A stretch of DNA of 64,000 nucleotides from Halobacillus amylolyticus (GCF_022921115.1 NZ_CP095075.1:2740001-2804000); one strand, 5' to 3'; shown: positions 1 to 9,292, counted from the stretch's first letter. The notes: a model not told the origin generated them from the letters alone. Numbers and translations: made by a program.

Positions 1-176
1 GTATTATTCACACGGACTTTGAACGAGGGTTTATTCGTGCAGAAACGGTATCCTATGATGACCTTGTTGACGCTGGAACAATGGGGGTCGCTCGGGATCG
101 CGGACGTGTTCGTTTAGAAGGTAAAGAGTATTTAGTGAAAGATGGCGATGTTATCCATTTCCGTTTTAACGTATAA
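1..176 (+). CDS. ychF: Redox-regulated ATPase YchF, C-terminal end (partial)
   Basis: Only the last 57 codons and the stop are present, read from base 3; the start lies left of the window. The residues match the C-terminal TGS-like domain of YchF/YyaF: an [12 protein letters not shown] motif, then [19 protein letters not shown] and an end in HFRFNV. YchF is an Obg-family P-loop protein that prefers ATP and binds ribosomes. Placement directly before rpsF-ssb-rpsR is the conserved Bacillus order and supports the call. A new promoter follows, so the downstream operon need not depend on ychF readthrough. Confidence 0.93.
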   Translation, partial: IIHTDFERGFIRAETVSYDDLVDAGTMGVARDRGRVRLEGKEYLVKDGDVIHFRFNV

Positions 177-205
177 GCTGAAATCCGGGTCTCTCCGTTA
201 ACGTA

Positions 206-234
206 TTGTAATTCTACTGCACTTTTGATATAAT
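206..234 (+). promoter_or_regulatory. Sigma-A promoter of the rpsF-ssb-rpsR operon
   Basis: TTGTAA (206-211) and TATAAT (229-234) are 17 bp apart, and a TG one base before the -10 makes it an extended -10. The resulting leader of about 80 nt ends in a strong AAGGAGGTG ribosome binding site at 304-312. S6:S18 leader autoregulation is known in bacteria and the leader has room for it, but I could not assign the conserved motif confidently. Confidence 0.75.
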
Positions 235-320
235 ACAACACTGTGAGTAATTATAGTTAAATTACTCCTTGCTCCTTTAATTTTAAAGGGGCCGTTAAGT
301 CCATAAGGAGGTGAAAACGG

Positions 321-611
321 ATGAGAAATTACGAAATCATGTACATCATCCGCCCAGACATCGAGGAGGAAGCTAAAACTGCTGTAGTTGAGCGTTTCAG
401 CGGGATCCTTACAAACAATGGTGCGGAGATTGAAAATGTTAAAGAAGTTGGCAAGCGCCGTCTTGCTTACGAAATTAACGACTATCGTGATGGGATTTAT
501 GTAACGATCAACTTTAAAGGTGATCGTGAAGCGATCAATGAATTCGACCGTCAAGCGAAGTTCTCGGATGATGTTATCCGCCACATCGCTGTACGTGAAG
601 ATGACAAATAA
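321..611 (+). CDS. rpsF: 30S ribosomal protein S6
   Basis: The 96-residue product begins [13 protein letters not shown], the usual start of bacterial S6, and is of normal length. S6 binds the central domain of 16S rRNA in the 30S platform as a dimer with S18, whose gene is third in this operon. The ATG has an ideal ribosome binding site (AAGGAGGTG, 8 nt away). ssb follows 12 bases after the stop. Nothing unusual is seen in the sequence. Confidence 0.98.
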   Translation: MRNYEIMYIIRPDIEEEAKTAVVERFSGILTNNGAEIENVKEVGKRRLAYEINDYRDGIYVTINFKGDREAINEFDRQAKFSDDVIRHIAVREDDK

Positions 612-623
612 GGAGTGGTTCTG

Positions 624-1109
624 ATGTTAAATCGTGTCGTTTTAGTCGGCAGATTAACGAAGGATCCGGATTTACGCTATACGCCAAACGGAGTGGCTGT
701 TGCCAATTTCACTGTTGCAGTGAATCGACCATTCTCTAACAATCAGGGTGATCGTGATGCAGATTTCATTAACTGCGTTGTTTGGAGACGAGCTGCTGAA
801 AACCTCGCCAACTTTATGAACAAAGGCAGCCTTGTCGGTGTGGACGGGCGTTTACAGTCTCGAAGCTTCGATAATCAAGAAGGTAAGCGTGTGTTTGTAA
901 CAGAAGTTGTTGCGGACAGCGTACAGTTCCTAGAATCTAAAGGTGCTTCACAAGGTGGAGGCAGTCAACAAGGTTCAGGATTCCAGCCAAATCAGAATCA
1001 GCAACCAACAGGAAATAACTTCGGTTCTAATAATAATAAAAAAGATGATGATCCATTCGCAGATAATGGAGAACCCATCGACATCTCAGATGATGATTTA
1101 CCATTTTAA
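624..1109 (+). CDS. ssb: Single-stranded DNA-binding protein SSB
   Basis: An OB-fold occupies residues 1 to about 105 ([20 protein letters not shown] at the start), then comes a Gly/Gln/Asn-rich disordered linker and the acidic tip DISDDDLPF, which recruits replication and repair partners in SSB proteins. The product is 161 residues. An in-frame GTG exists at 615, but the ATG at 624 fits better because AAGGAG (610-615) lies 8 bases before it and the protein then starts at the family's usual MLNRVVLVG. It sits between rpsF and rpsR, as in B. subtilis (ssbA). Confidence 0.97.
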   Translation: MLNRVVLVGRLTKDPDLRYTPNGVAVANFTVAVNRPFSNNQGDRDADFINCVVWRRAAENLANFMNKGSLVGVDGRLQSRSFDNQEGKRVFVTEVVADSVQFLESKGASQGGGSQQGSGFQPNQNQQPTGNNFGSNNNKKDDDPFADNGEPIDISDDDLPF

Positions 1110-1130
1110 ATAAGTAAGGGGGAACGCCTC

Positions 1131-1358
1131 ATGGCACGTCGTGGACGCGGTAAACGCAAAAAGGTGTGTTTCTTCACAGCAAACGGAATCACACATATCG
1201 ACTTTAAAGATACGGACTTGCTAAGACGTTTCATTTCCGACCGTGGAAAAATTCTTCCTCGTCGCGTAACTGGAACTTCTGCTAAGTACCAACGTAAATT
1301 GACAAAAGCGATCAAACGCTCTCGTCAAATGGCATTATTGCCTTATACTGCTGAGTAA
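1131..1358 (+). CDS. rpsR: 30S ribosomal protein S18
   Basis: The 75-residue basic protein carries the S18 motif [20 protein letters not shown] followed by [21 protein letters not shown]. It binds the 30S platform together with S6. The N-terminus ([19 protein letters not shown]) contains a single Cys, so there is no complete zinc-binding Cys set. The start has a GGGGGA-type ribosome binding site. A strong intrinsic terminator right after the stop closes the operon. Confidence 0.98.
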   Translation: MARRGRGKRKKVCFFTANGITHIDFKDTDLLRRFISDRGKILPRRVTGTSAKYQRKLTKAIKRSRQMALLPYTAE

Positions 1359-1370
1359 TAGCGGATGGAA

Positions 1371-1410
1371 AAAGCCGTTCAGTCTAAACTAGGACTGAAC
1401 GGCTTTTTTG
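1371..1410 (+). terminator. Intrinsic terminator of rpsF-ssb-rpsR
   Basis: AAAGCCGTTCAGTC and GACTGAACGGCTTT form a long GC-containing stem with a short loop, followed by a run of T. Confidence 0.93.
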
Positions 1411-1478
1411 TGTGCCATTGATGTAGGTTAGCAATGGAAGACATCTTACATAACGTTGTACTGTTTAAAAAAATTAAA

Positions 1479-1916
1479 CTAGGTAATATCCATTAACTCC
1501 CTTAATTCATCTTTGTTTGATAGTAAATCTTTGAGCGTATATTGATCGATTACTTCTAGAAAAGCGTGTAAGGCATTATTTAATATATGTCTTAGTTTGC
1601 AAGCTGGTGTGATTACACAGTAGTTGGTGTCGCGGTCAAAGCATTCCAGCAACAGAAAGTCGTCCTCCATTGCTCTAACAACATAACCTATATTGATATT
1701 TTCAGGTGTTTTTGCTAATTTAACACCACCACTTCTGCCCCGTACGGTTTCAATTAATTCCAACTTGTTTAATTGATGTATGATTTTCCCTAAATGGTTT
1801 TCGGATATATGAAAGATATAAGATATTTCTTTTTTGCTAGCTAATTCTCCCTCGGGTATAGAGGCTGTATAGATTAATACTCTAAGAGCATAATCTGTAT
1901 ATTTTTTTAAACGCAT
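1479..1916 (-). CDS. nsrR: Rrf2-family nitric-oxide-sensing repressor NsrR
   Basis: The 145-residue Rrf2-type winged-helix protein starts MRLKKYTDYALRVL. The recognition helix lies around residues 38-52 (SENHLGKIIHQLNKL). Three cysteines at 92, 100 and 106 have the exact spacing of the [4Fe-4S] ligands in B. subtilis NsrR. NO destroys the cluster and releases the repressor from hmp-type promoters. The gene is divergent from hmp, and two NsrR-like palindromes lie in the shared 191-bp intergenic region, so the context agrees with the function. Product assignment is strong; NO sensing is inferred from the conserved ligands. Confidence 0.93.
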   Translation of the reverse strand: MRLKKYTDYALRVLIYTASIPEGELASKKEISYIFHISENHLGKIIHQLNKLELIETVRGRSGGVKLAKTPENINIGYVVRAMEDDFLLLECFDRDTNYCVITPACKLRHILNNALHAFLEVIDQYTLKDLLSNKDELRELMDIT

Positions 1917-2015
1917 GTATAAAAAACCTCGTTCTCCTTTTTCATTATCTTATCATATTTGTAAGCAAGTTGTCTTTATCTTTGGTCTACAGGGAGGTGT
2001 TGATAATATTGTCAC

Positions 2016-2089
2016 AAAAGATGTATTTTAAATATTGCTTTTATAGGTGAATTATTTTTACAATAAAGATGTATTAAAAATACATCTTT
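2016..2089 (+). promoter_or_regulatory. hmp promoter with two NsrR operator sites
   Basis: A perfect palindrome, AAAGATGTATT-3 nt-AATACATCTTT (2065-2089), matches the NsrR consensus of AAGATGYATTT half-sites. A second, imperfect copy (AAAAGATGTATT ... AATATTGCTTTT) covers 2016-2042. Between them are a -35 TTGCTT (2035-2040) and -10 TACAAT (2059-2064), 18 bp apart. One operator thus overlaps the -35 and the other sits just after the -10, which is suited to steric repression. Confidence 0.85.
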
Positions 2090-2107
2090 AAATAAAGGGG
2101 TATTGAT

Positions 2108-3328
2108 ATGTCTGTAAAAACTGAATTAAGCGAAGGAACAGTAAGAATTGTTAAGTCGACAATCCCCGTACTGGCTGAGCATGGGGAAGAGATTACAACT
2201 TGTTTTTATCAGCGAATGTTTGCGGATTATCCTGAGTTGAAGAACATTTTTAATCAGACGAATCAAAAGGCAGGGAGACAGCCGAAAGCTTTGGCAAATG
2301 CAGTATACGCTGCAGCACAACATATTGATGACTTGGGCGCAATAATGCCGACGGTGATGCAGATTTCTGAAAAACATCGTAGTTTGAACGTGAAACCTGA
2401 GCATTATCCGATTGTCGGTGAGTACTTACTTTTAGCAATTAAAGAGGTTCTTGGTGATGCCGCAACAGACAACATTATTGAGGCGTGGGGCGAAGCTTAC
2501 GGAGTGATTGCGGAGGCATTTATAGAAGTTGAAAAGCAGAAATATCAAGAAGCTGCTTCACAAAAAGGCGGTTGGAAGGATTACCGTGAGTTTCGTGTAT
2601 GGAAGAAGGTTAAGGAGAGTGATGTCATTACATCCTTTTACCTTCAGCCAGCCGACGGTGGAGAGTTAGCTGCCTATAAGCCTGGTCAATATATTACGAT
2701 TAAGGCTGAGGTCCCCGGAGAGAACCATACACATCTAAGACAATATAGTCTGTCAGACGCGCCTGGAAATAACTATTATCGTATAAGTGTAAAAAGAGAA
2801 GATGGGACTGGGGAGAACCCGGCAGGTATTGTATCTACTTACTTACATACTCAGGTAGAGGAAGGGAATGTATTCTCCATTAGTGCACCTGCGGGCGATT
2901 TTTACTTAGATACGGAATCTGTGAATCCCGTTGTCCTTATTAGTGGAGGTGTTGGTTTAACACCCTTAATGAGTATGATGAAAACCTCGATGATTAAAGA
3001 GCAAAACCGTGATATTTATTTCATTCATGCGGCTCGTAATGGAAGTGTTCATGCTTTTAAGGAAGATATGAAACAAACGAGCAAGGAATTTCCGTTTGTC
3101 AAAACCCATATCATTTATGACTCACCAGATGAAAAAGATTCTGATTATGATAAAGAAGGGTATATTGATCTTGCGTGGCTGCAGGGAACAGTTCCACAAG
3201 ATGCTGATTTTTACTATTGTGGTCCAGAAGGGTTTATGAAGGCAGTTCATAAAGCACTCAAAGAGTGGAATGTACCTGTGGAGCGAAGAAATTATGAATT
3301 CTTTGGTCCAGAAGGAAGCTTAGATTAA
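2108..3328 (+). CDS. hmp: Flavohaemoglobin, NO dioxygenase
   Basis: The 406-residue protein has a globin domain (1 to about 150), an FAD-binding ferredoxin-reductase domain (about 155-265) and an NAD-binding domain (about 270-406). Visible residues include the distal Tyr34 (TCFYQRMF), the proximal haem His90 in EKHRSLNVKPEHYPIVG, the flavin motif RQYSLSDAPG and the NAD-site motif VLISGGVGLTPLMSM. It oxidises NO to nitrate with O2 and NAD(P)H in the cytoplasm. The start is an ATG behind a GGGG-rich ribosome binding site and follows two NsrR operators. Full length, no defects. Confidence 0.97.
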   Translation: MSVKTELSEGTVRIVKSTIPVLAEHGEEITTCFYQRMFADYPELKNIFNQTNQKAGRQPKALANAVYAAAQHIDDLGAIMPTVMQISEKHRSLNVKPEHYPIVGEYLLLAIKEVLGDAATDNIIEAWGEAYGVIAEAFIEVEKQKYQEAASQKGGWKDYREFRVWKKVKESDVITSFYLQPADGGELAAYKPGQYITIKAEVPGENHTHLRQYSLSDAPGNNYYRISVKREDGTGENPAGIVSTYLHTQVEEGNVFSISAPAGDFYLDTESVNPVVLISGGVGLTPLMSMMKTSMIKEQNRDIYFIHAARNGSVHAFKEDMKQTSKEFPFVKTHIIYDSPDEKDSDYDKEGYIDLAWLQGTVPQDADFYYCGPEGFMKAVHKALKEWNVPVERRNYEFFGPEGSLD

Positions 3329-3337
3329 ATAAATATA

Positions 3338-3378
3338 AAAAATACCTCTGTTGCAATTTAGCAACAGAGGTATTTTTT
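3338..3378. terminator. Bidirectional terminator between hmp and the oppA-like gene
   Basis: AAAATACCTCTGTTGC pairs with GCAACAGAGGTATTTT around a 5-nt loop, with A and T runs on the two sides. The two genes converge here. Confidence 0.92.
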
Positions 3379-3382
3379 ATAT

Positions 3383-5062
3383 TTATTCTTCTACATATGC
3401 CCATTTAAATTCGAATTCTGGACCAGTAGCTGTAGGGAACGCGTTTTTAATTGTAGGTCTAAATAATTGTGCTTTAGCATCCTGGTAAATAGGTGCTACA
3501 GCAGCATACTCTTCCAGAAGTAATCTTTCAGCTTCTAGGAAAGTCTCAAAACGCTTTTGTGGGTCTTGTGCATACTCACCATTTGCCTTCGCGATGAGGG
3601 CATCATACTCTTCACTAGAGAAGTTCATGTTATTGTTTTGTCCATCTGTCAAATACATATTTAAATATGTGTTCGGGTCAATATAGTCGGGACCCCAAGT
3701 CGCAGCAAGGATTTCAAATTCTGATTCCTGTCCGCGTCGTACACGTTCTTTAAATGGTACCTGAACAAGGTTAATGGTTAGTCCTTCCAGTTTAGTCTCT
3801 AGTTGGTCTTTGTAATAGGCCATGACGTTTTGTGATGTTCCCGTATCATCACCGAGAATTTCTAACGTAACCTCTTCTTTTCCAAGTGCATCGAGTGCTT
3901 TTTGCCAGTGTTCAGCTGCTTTCTGTTCATTAGCTTCTACAAGAGAACCTTGGACTTCGCGGAAGCCTTTGTCAGTACCAGGTTTGTTTACGAAGTTTGA
4001 CGGAACATATCCTTCAGCCGGAACAGATCCATCGTTAAGGATAACATCAGTTAGAGCTTGACGGTCAATGGCTAGTGAAATAGCTTTACGCGCGTCAACA
4101 TTTGCTAATACTTCGTTTGCCTGGTTGAATTTGAAGAAATACATATATGGTTGTTTAGCCACATTGAAATCTTCTGTAGTAGAATATTGGTCAACAAACT
4201 CAGCGTTTAACTCTGTTTGGTCAATTTGACCAGACTCGTATAAATTGACCCCTGTGGAAATTTCTTTAATTACTTTTCCGTTAAGAGTTTGCAATTTGAC
4301 TGCATCTGCATCCCAGTAGGAGTCATTCTTTTTAAGTGTCCATCCTTCACCATGATTCCACTCGGTCATCTTAAATGGACCGTTTGACAAGGTGAACTTT
4401 GCTTCTGTACCGAAGTCTTGACCATGCTTTTCAACAAAATCTTGATTTTGAGGCATGAACGTAATGAACACTGTCATGCCCTTGAAGTACGGTACTGGCT
4501 TTTCAAGGGTAACTTCTAATGTATGATCGTCGACAGCTACAGCACCTAGCTTTTCAGGATCCATTTCTCCGCTACTAATGGCTGTTGCGTTTTTCACAAC
4601 ACCTCCAAGGAAGTATGGTCCATATTCTGAAGCTGTTTCAGGAGTTACAGCGCGCTGCCAAGAATAAACGAAATCGTGTGCTGTTACAGGGTCCCCGTTT
4701 TCCCATTCAGCATCCTCACGTAAATTGAATGTCCAAGTGAGCCCATCCTCACTTACAGAACTGTCCTTGGCGATACCGGGTGAAAGGTTGCCCTCTTTGT
4801 CCAAACGGAACAAGCCTTCTAACGTTTCACCCGCCCATTGGAATGAAACGGTGTCTGTAATTAATGAAGGATCCATGCTCGCAATTTCACTTTTTGCAGT
4901 GATAGTAATTTCTTGTTTTACATCACTTTCTCCTCCACTTTCGCTGGAACTTCCTTCTTCTCCACCAGAATTACTTGATGTGCTTTCACCACCGCTGCAT
5001 GCGGCTAAAATCAGTGTTAGCATTAAGACGAATAATAGCCATAAACTGTTGTGTTTTCTCAA
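3383..5062 (-). CDS. Oligopeptide ABC transporter substrate-binding lipoprotein (OppA-type)
   Basis: The 559-residue protein has a lipoprotein signal peptide ending in the lipobox LAAC (Cys22), then a low-complexity Ser/Gly/Glu linker to about residue 48, then a family 5 extracellular solute-binding fold. Typical segments are LTWTFNLREDAEWENGDPVT and the region around ARKAISLAIDRQALTDVI. It captures oligopeptides outside the membrane for an Opp/Dpp importer. No permease or ATPase gene is adjacent, so it stands alone and must partner with a transporter encoded elsewhere. The acidic, Glu-rich surface fits a salt-adapted organism. Substrate is not deducible. Confidence 0.9.
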   Translation of the reverse strand: MRKHNSLWLLFVLMLTLILAACSGGESTSSNSGGEEGSSSESGGESDVKQEITITAKSEIASMDPSLITDTVSFQWAGETLEGLFRLDKEGNLSPGIAKDSSVSEDGLTWTFNLREDAEWENGDPVTAHDFVYSWQRAVTPETASEYGPYFLGGVVKNATAISSGEMDPEKLGAVAVDDHTLEVTLEKPVPYFKGMTVFITFMPQNQDFVEKHGQDFGTEAKFTLSNGPFKMTEWNHGEGWTLKKNDSYWDADAVKLQTLNGKVIKEISTGVNLYESGQIDQTELNAEFVDQYSTTEDFNVAKQPYMYFFKFNQANEVLANVDARKAISLAIDRQALTDVILNDGSVPAEGYVPSNFVNKPGTDKGFREVQGSLVEANEQKAAEHWQKALDALGKEEVTLEILGDDTGTSQNVMAYYKDQLETKLEGLTINLVQVPFKERVRRGQESEFEILAATWGPDYIDPNTYLNMYLTDGQNNNMNFSSEEYDALIAKANGEYAQDPQKRFETFLEAERLLLEEYAAVAPIYQDAKAQLFRPTIKNAFPTATGPEFEFKWAYVEE

Positions 5063-5199
5063 AGTAATCCTCCCCCTAATGTTTTAATTTTCTAAAAATT
5101 TGTTACCTCTTGAATTATACAGACTGTTTTGTTAATTTTCAGCATTTTTATAAAAGAAAAAAAAGAAAAAAAGTATCTCGACTTAACATTCTTAGTAGA

Positions 5200-5493
5200 T
5201 TGACAACAGCGATTCATTTGGTAGGATAAAGGAATATCATTTTTCTACCTTATAAAGTAATTTGTTCGTGCTGAGAGAACAATGCAGGTGGTGGAATGAA
5301 ATGTGAGTGGGAACATTTACATACGAAAGGGCCGACTTCTATACCGCCTGCTATTGAACGAAGATGGGGCAGTCGATGATCCGGACATGTTTGATGCTTT
5401 TTTTAAAAAAAGTATGTGAGATGTATAGGGTGTCCTCGGTCGGCGTTGGTTCAGCTGCGGCTCGAAAGTCTATTAACAGAGGGGTTGAAGTAA
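5200..5493 (+). promoter_or_regulatory. Promoter and long leader of serA
   Basis: TTGACA (5200-5205) and TAGGAT (5222-5227) are 16 bp apart and point to serA, leaving a leader of about 260 nt. It holds one weak short ORF (listed separately) and no clear terminator, and I see no T-box signature. The remainder of the 5063-5493 gap is AT-rich and holds nothing I can name. Confidence 0.5.
5303..5419 (+). CDS. Possible 38-residue leader peptide upstream of serA
   Basis: A GTG-initiated frame preceded by GGTGGTGG encodes a short basic-then-acidic peptide (beginning VSGNIYIRKGRLLYRLLLNE and ending FFKKSM). It contains no run of Ser codons that would suggest serine attenuation. It could be a small gene, the relic of one, or chance; I recognise no family. 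Confidence 0.25.
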   Translation: MSGNIYIRKGRLLYRLLLNEDGAVDDPDMFDAFFKKSM

Positions 5494-7077
5494 ATGTACC
5501 GTGTATTAATAAGTGATCCATTAAGTGAAGGTGGTATCCGACCACTACTTGAAGCAACAGATGTAGAAACGGTTGTTAATCCATCATTAAGTCATGAACA
5601 GCTTCTGAGGGAAATAGGAACAAGTAACGCCATTATTGTTCGCAGCCAAACACAAGTGACGAGAGAGCTGATTGAACAGGCACCTGAGTTAAGGGTGATT
5701 GGCCGAGCTGGTGTTGGCGTCGATAATATCGACCTTGAGGCAGCAACTGAGCACGGAGTTGTTGTCGTTAATGCTCCAGATGGGAATACGATTTCAACGG
5801 CAGAACATACGATGGCAATGCTGATGGCACTTGCCCGAAATATACCACAAGCTTATCATCAACTGAAACAAAATAAGTGGGAACGGAAAAAATTTGTTGG
5901 TGTAGAACTGAAAGATAAAACCTTGGGTATTGTCGGATTCGGTCGTATTGGGAAGGAAGTGGCTCACCGCGCGAAAGGGCACCGGATGAACGTGGTTGCT
6001 TACGATCCCTTTTTAACAAAAGAAAAGGCTGATAAGGCAGGCGTGAATCATGGCAGCTTAGAGGAGGTACTACAGCAAGCGGACTTCTTAACTGTTCATA
6101 CTCCTCTAATGGATGAAACGAAGCATCTTATTAACCGAGATTCAATTCAGTTAATGAAGACGGGTGCTCGAATACTCAACTGTGCTCGTGGAGGGATCAT
6201 CGAAGAAGATGCTTTGTACGAAGCGGTGAAGAGTGGAAAAATTGCTGGAGCCGCCCTCGATGTATTTGAAGAAGAGCCGGCTATCGATCATCCACTCTTG
6301 TCACTGTCAGAAGTGATTGCAACCCCACACTTGGGGGCTAGCACGATAGAAGCGCAGGAGAGTGTAGCTACAGACATCAGCTATGATGTCATGGAGCTTT
6401 TGCGGGGAGGCACGGTGAGACATCCTGTTAATATGCCTTCGGTTTCCGCAGAAATGATGGAGAGGCTTTCTCCATACTTCCAACTTTCCGAGAAATTAGG
6501 AGCGTTTTTATCAAAAGTTGTTGACGGGGCCCTTGAGCGAATTACCGTTTATTACTCAGGAGAGTTGCTCGATGTTGATACAACACCGCTGACACGGATG
6601 GCGATAAAAGGGATACTTCAGCGTTATATTGGAAATCGAGTAAATGATGTAAATGCATTTAAAACGGCTTCAGATAAAGGGATAGTCATTAATGAGCAAA
6701 AATCGACTTCAACTAAGGGCTTTACCAACCTTGTGAGGATCGAAATAGAGACTGATCGTGAAACTCGGAGCATTTCAGGTACGTTGTTGATTGGATTGGG
6801 GGCAAGGGTTGTCATGCTCGACCACCATTCAATTGATGTCGTTCCTCATGGCCATCTAATTGTCATCCAGCATAAAGATCAGCCCGGCGCTATTGGCCGC
6901 GTTGGAAGCTTGCTTGCTGAATATGAAGTTAACATTGCGACGATGCAAGTCGGACGGACGAATCAAGGTGGTGACGCTGTAATGGTTCTCACTGTAGATA
7001 AGGAAGTGGAAGAAAATTGCCGTGAGCAGCTTGCAGGAGTGGCTGATATTAGACAAGTGCAATGCCTTACACTATAA
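5494..7077 (+). CDS. serA: D-3-phosphoglycerate dehydrogenase
   Basis: The 527-residue enzyme oxidises 3-phosphoglycerate with NAD in the first step of serine synthesis. The NAD motif GFGRIGKE lies at about 148-155, the substrate/catalytic region shows NCARGGIIEE and later TPHLGAST with the catalytic His. The C-terminal part holds the allosteric-substrate-binding domain and an ACT domain (from about residue 455, VIQHKDQPGAIGRVGSLLAE), typical of long, serine-regulated PGDHs. The ATG has a GAGG ribosome binding site. It is a single-gene unit here, not linked to serB or serC. Confidence 0.97.
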   Translation: MYRVLISDPLSEGGIRPLLEATDVETVVNPSLSHEQLLREIGTSNAIIVRSQTQVTRELIEQAPELRVIGRAGVGVDNIDLEAATEHGVVVVNAPDGNTISTAEHTMAMLMALARNIPQAYHQLKQNKWERKKFVGVELKDKTLGIVGFGRIGKEVAHRAKGHRMNVVAYDPFLTKEKADKAGVNHGSLEEVLQQADFLTVHTPLMDETKHLINRDSIQLMKTGARILNCARGGIIEEDALYEAVKSGKIAGAALDVFEEEPAIDHPLLSLSEVIATPHLGASTIEAQESVATDISYDVMELLRGGTVRHPVNMPSVSAEMMERLSPYFQLSEKLGAFLSKVVDGALERITVYYSGELLDVDTTPLTRMAIKGILQRYIGNRVNDVNAFKTASDKGIVINEQKSTSTKGFTNLVRIEIETDRETRSISGTLLIGLGARVVMLDHHSIDVVPHGHLIVIQHKDQPGAIGRVGSLLAEYEVNIATMQVGRTNQGGDAVMVLTVDKEVEENCREQLAGVADIRQVQCLTL

Positions 7078-7087
7078 CCATAATAAG

Positions 7088-7122
7088 GAGCAGATAGGCT
7101 AGTAAAGCTTGCCTGCTTTTTT
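7088..7122 (+). terminator. Intrinsic terminator after serA
   Basis: GCAGATAGGC and GCCTGC form a bulged stem followed by six T. Confidence 0.65.
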
Positions 7123-7278
7123 AGTGGTTTAAAGTTGCTGGTGTCGACGTGCCACAAATAAAGTGCTGCCACTTATAAAGGGAAAATGCCATAAAATAGT
7201 GGAAAACATGTTTGTTCACTCATGGCTGAAATCACGAGAGTGTCTCAACCCACCATATAAACCTTAGATGGTGTATAG

Positions 7279-7345
7279 AATACCCCCTTATAATAATAGA
7301 CACTGACCAACAACAAATAGTCTATTAATTAAGGGGTTATTTTTC
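7279..7345. terminator. Long hairpin between serA and the PHP phosphatase gene
   Basis: The arms AATACCCCCTTATAATAATAGAC and GTCTATTAATTAAGGGGTTATT pair imperfectly around an 18-nt loop. A T-run follows on the + strand, so it could stop readthrough from serA; it also lies just past the stop of the convergent PHP gene. The rest of the 7123-7278 gap holds nothing recognised. Confidence 0.55.
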
Positions 7346-7347
7346 AG

Positions 7348-8163
7348 CTATCTTATTGGGTCAACACGTGCTTTACGCTTTGTAAACACGTGTACCTCCT
7401 CATATCCAGCGGAGCGGGCTAATCTGATTGCGTCATCGTAGCAATAACCGATATGATCCGGTTTATGGGCGTCTGAGCATAGTACGATACCAACGCCTTT
7501 TTCCTTACAGATTTGCAAGAGCTCAGGATCAGGATAAAGCTCCCCTACAGGTTTTCTGAGTCCTGCTGTACTTATCTCTATGCAGGTGTTTGTTTTGGCT
7601 AAGGCTTCTGCTGCGCGTTCGTACTGTTCACGGAGAAACACCTTATCATCGGGGCGATAGCCAAACACTTTAATGACGTCAATGTGGCCAACGAAGTCAA
7701 ATAAGCCAGATTCCGCTAGTGAAACGACTCGGTCAAAGTACTGACGGTAAACCTCATGTAAATCCCTTTTCTCGTATTCTTCACGAAAAATAGCCAGATC
7801 AATTCCCCATTCATCAATCCAATGGACTGATCCTATCACGTAATCGAAAGGGTGGGCATCGATAAATTGCTGCATTTCAGCTTCTTTGCCAGGCATGTAA
7901 TCCATTTCGATCCCCATTTTAATAGGGATCCCGGCCTCGCTTGCTTGATCGAACATTTGCTGGTATGTCTTGAAATCAAGTGTTCGCCGATTTTCTACCC
8001 AAGGATTTGATAGAATACTTCTCGTCTCCTGGAAAAAGTAAGCATGTTCAGAAATGCCGAGTTCCTCAACCCCCTCTTGCCGAGCTTTTTCAATGTAATT
8101 CCGTAAGTAATCAATGGTTAAATTTCCCGTTTCTGCCATATGTACGTGATAATCGGTCCGCAT
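7348..8163 (-). CDS. PHP-domain histidinol-phosphatase-like hydrolase
   Basis: The 271-residue product starts MRTDYHVHMAETGN, giving the first metal motif HxH, followed by SEHAYF, GIEMDY, GSVHWID, GHIDVIK and CSDAHKPDHIGY. These are the four metal-binding motifs of the polymerase-and-histidinol-phosphatase superfamily. The start was moved downstream of a longer in-frame ATG because AGGAGG sits 7 bases before this one and the first motif then comes right at the N-terminus. It may dephosphorylate histidinol phosphate in His synthesis, but no his genes are nearby, so the substrate is open. Confidence 0.82.
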   Translation of the reverse strand: MRTDYHVHMAETGNLTIDYLRNYIEKARQEGVEELGISEHAYFFQETRSILSNPWVENRRTLDFKTYQQMFDQASEAGIPIKMGIEMDYMPGKEAEMQQFIDAHPFDYVIGSVHWIDEWGIDLAIFREEYEKRDLHEVYRQYFDRVVSLAESGLFDFVGHIDVIKVFGYRPDDKVFLREQYERAAEALAKTNTCIEISTAGLRKPVGELYPDPELLQICKEKGVGIVLCSDAHKPDHIGYCYDDAIRLARSAGYEEVHVFTKRKARVDPIR

Positions 8164-8309
8164 GTAGACTCCTCCTAATCCGAATTTATTGTTTCCTATC
8201 ATATCAGATAATAAGACATTAAGACAAAATGCTGAGAGAAGATGTGAAGTGGGTTTGTGTGTTAAAATAATGGAGTTAGCATAGCTTGATTAAAGATGAG
8301 GTGCAATGG

Positions 8310-9257
8310 ATGAAAGATACAAGAAGAATTACTGAAGGGGCTTTAATGACGGGTGTTTATCTGCTAGAGTTATTGTTAATTCTCTTCCTCCCTGGAATTG
8401 TTGGGTCCTTATTATTATTTACATTACCTATACCTTTCGTATTTTACAGCTATCGTCACGGGTGGAAGGCAGGAGGACTCATGCTGATAGCGGTCGTTAT
8501 TTTTGCTTTGCTATTTGCAACGGTTTTCTCTCTTCCTATAACATTACTCACCGGGGTCGGTGGAATATTTGCAGGAACAGCGATGTATCATAAGCGGTCC
8601 TCCTATGAAACTTGGGCTGTAGGTTCGATTGGATTTATTATAGGTATTGTCGCTGTTTACTTGCTGTCACAGCTGTTCCTTGGAGTGAGCTGGGCAGAGC
8701 AAATACGAGTGTCCTTAGATGAGGCATTTACGATAACTGAAAGGATGCTTGGAACTTTCGGTGGGGAAGAGCAAATGCAGGAGCAGCTTGAGGGATTACG
8801 TCAACAAATTGAAACATTGCCGGACTTAATACCTAGTTTAATTGCTATATTAGGGATTATTTATGCTTTTGTAAGCCAATGGTTAAGCTATAAACTAATA
8901 AACCGTGTAGAGGGTAAAAAGTTTCATTTCCCCGCATTTCGTAACTTTACCCTGCCTACATCCGTATTATGGTATTACTTTTTTGCGTTAATCTTAAACT
9001 ATGCGTTTGCAGCAGGTGACGGAATAGGTTATTTGGCGGCGATTAACGTATTTACATTAACAGGCACGTTTTTGATAGTGCAGGGGTTTGCATTTATCGC
9101 TTTCTATACCCATGTGAAAAGGAAATCCAAGGCACTGCCTATTTTGGCAATTGTTGGATGTGTGTTTTTGCCAACAATCCTCCTTTATCTTGTGCGAATC
9201 TTAGGTATAATTGATATAGGATTTTCGTTAAGGGAACGTATGCAAACGAAAAAGTAA
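8310..9257 (+). CDS. yybS: YybS family membrane protein (DUF2232)
   Basis: The 315-residue, highly hydrophobic protein has about eight predicted membrane segments with a soluble loop near residues 140-175 (EEQMQEQLEGLRQQIETLPD). It matches DUF2232/YybS, which is regularly found before gdpP in Bacillales. The ATG at 8310 is preferred to an upstream TTG because of the GAGGTG ribosome binding site. The role is unknown; some DUF2232 relatives resemble ECF-transporter S components. It is 35 bases from gdpP, likely one transcript with gdpP-rplI-dnaB. Confidence 0.82.
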   Translation: MKDTRRITEGALMTGVYLLELLLILFLPGIVGSLLLFTLPIPFVFYSYRHGWKAGGLMLIAVVIFALLFATVFSLPITLLTGVGGIFAGTAMYHKRSSYETWAVGSIGFIIGIVAVYLLSQLFLGVSWAEQIRVSLDEAFTITERMLGTFGGEEQMQEQLEGLRQQIETLPDLIPSLIAILGIIYAFVSQWLSYKLINRVEGKKFHFPAFRNFTLPTSVLWYYFFALILNYAFAAGDGIGYLAAINVFTLTGTFLIVQGFAFIAFYTHVKRKSKALPILAIVGCVFLPTILLYLVRILGIIDIGFSLRERMQTKK

Positions 9258-9292
9258 CGATCGCTCGTATATGATGGCAGGAGCTGAATGAA

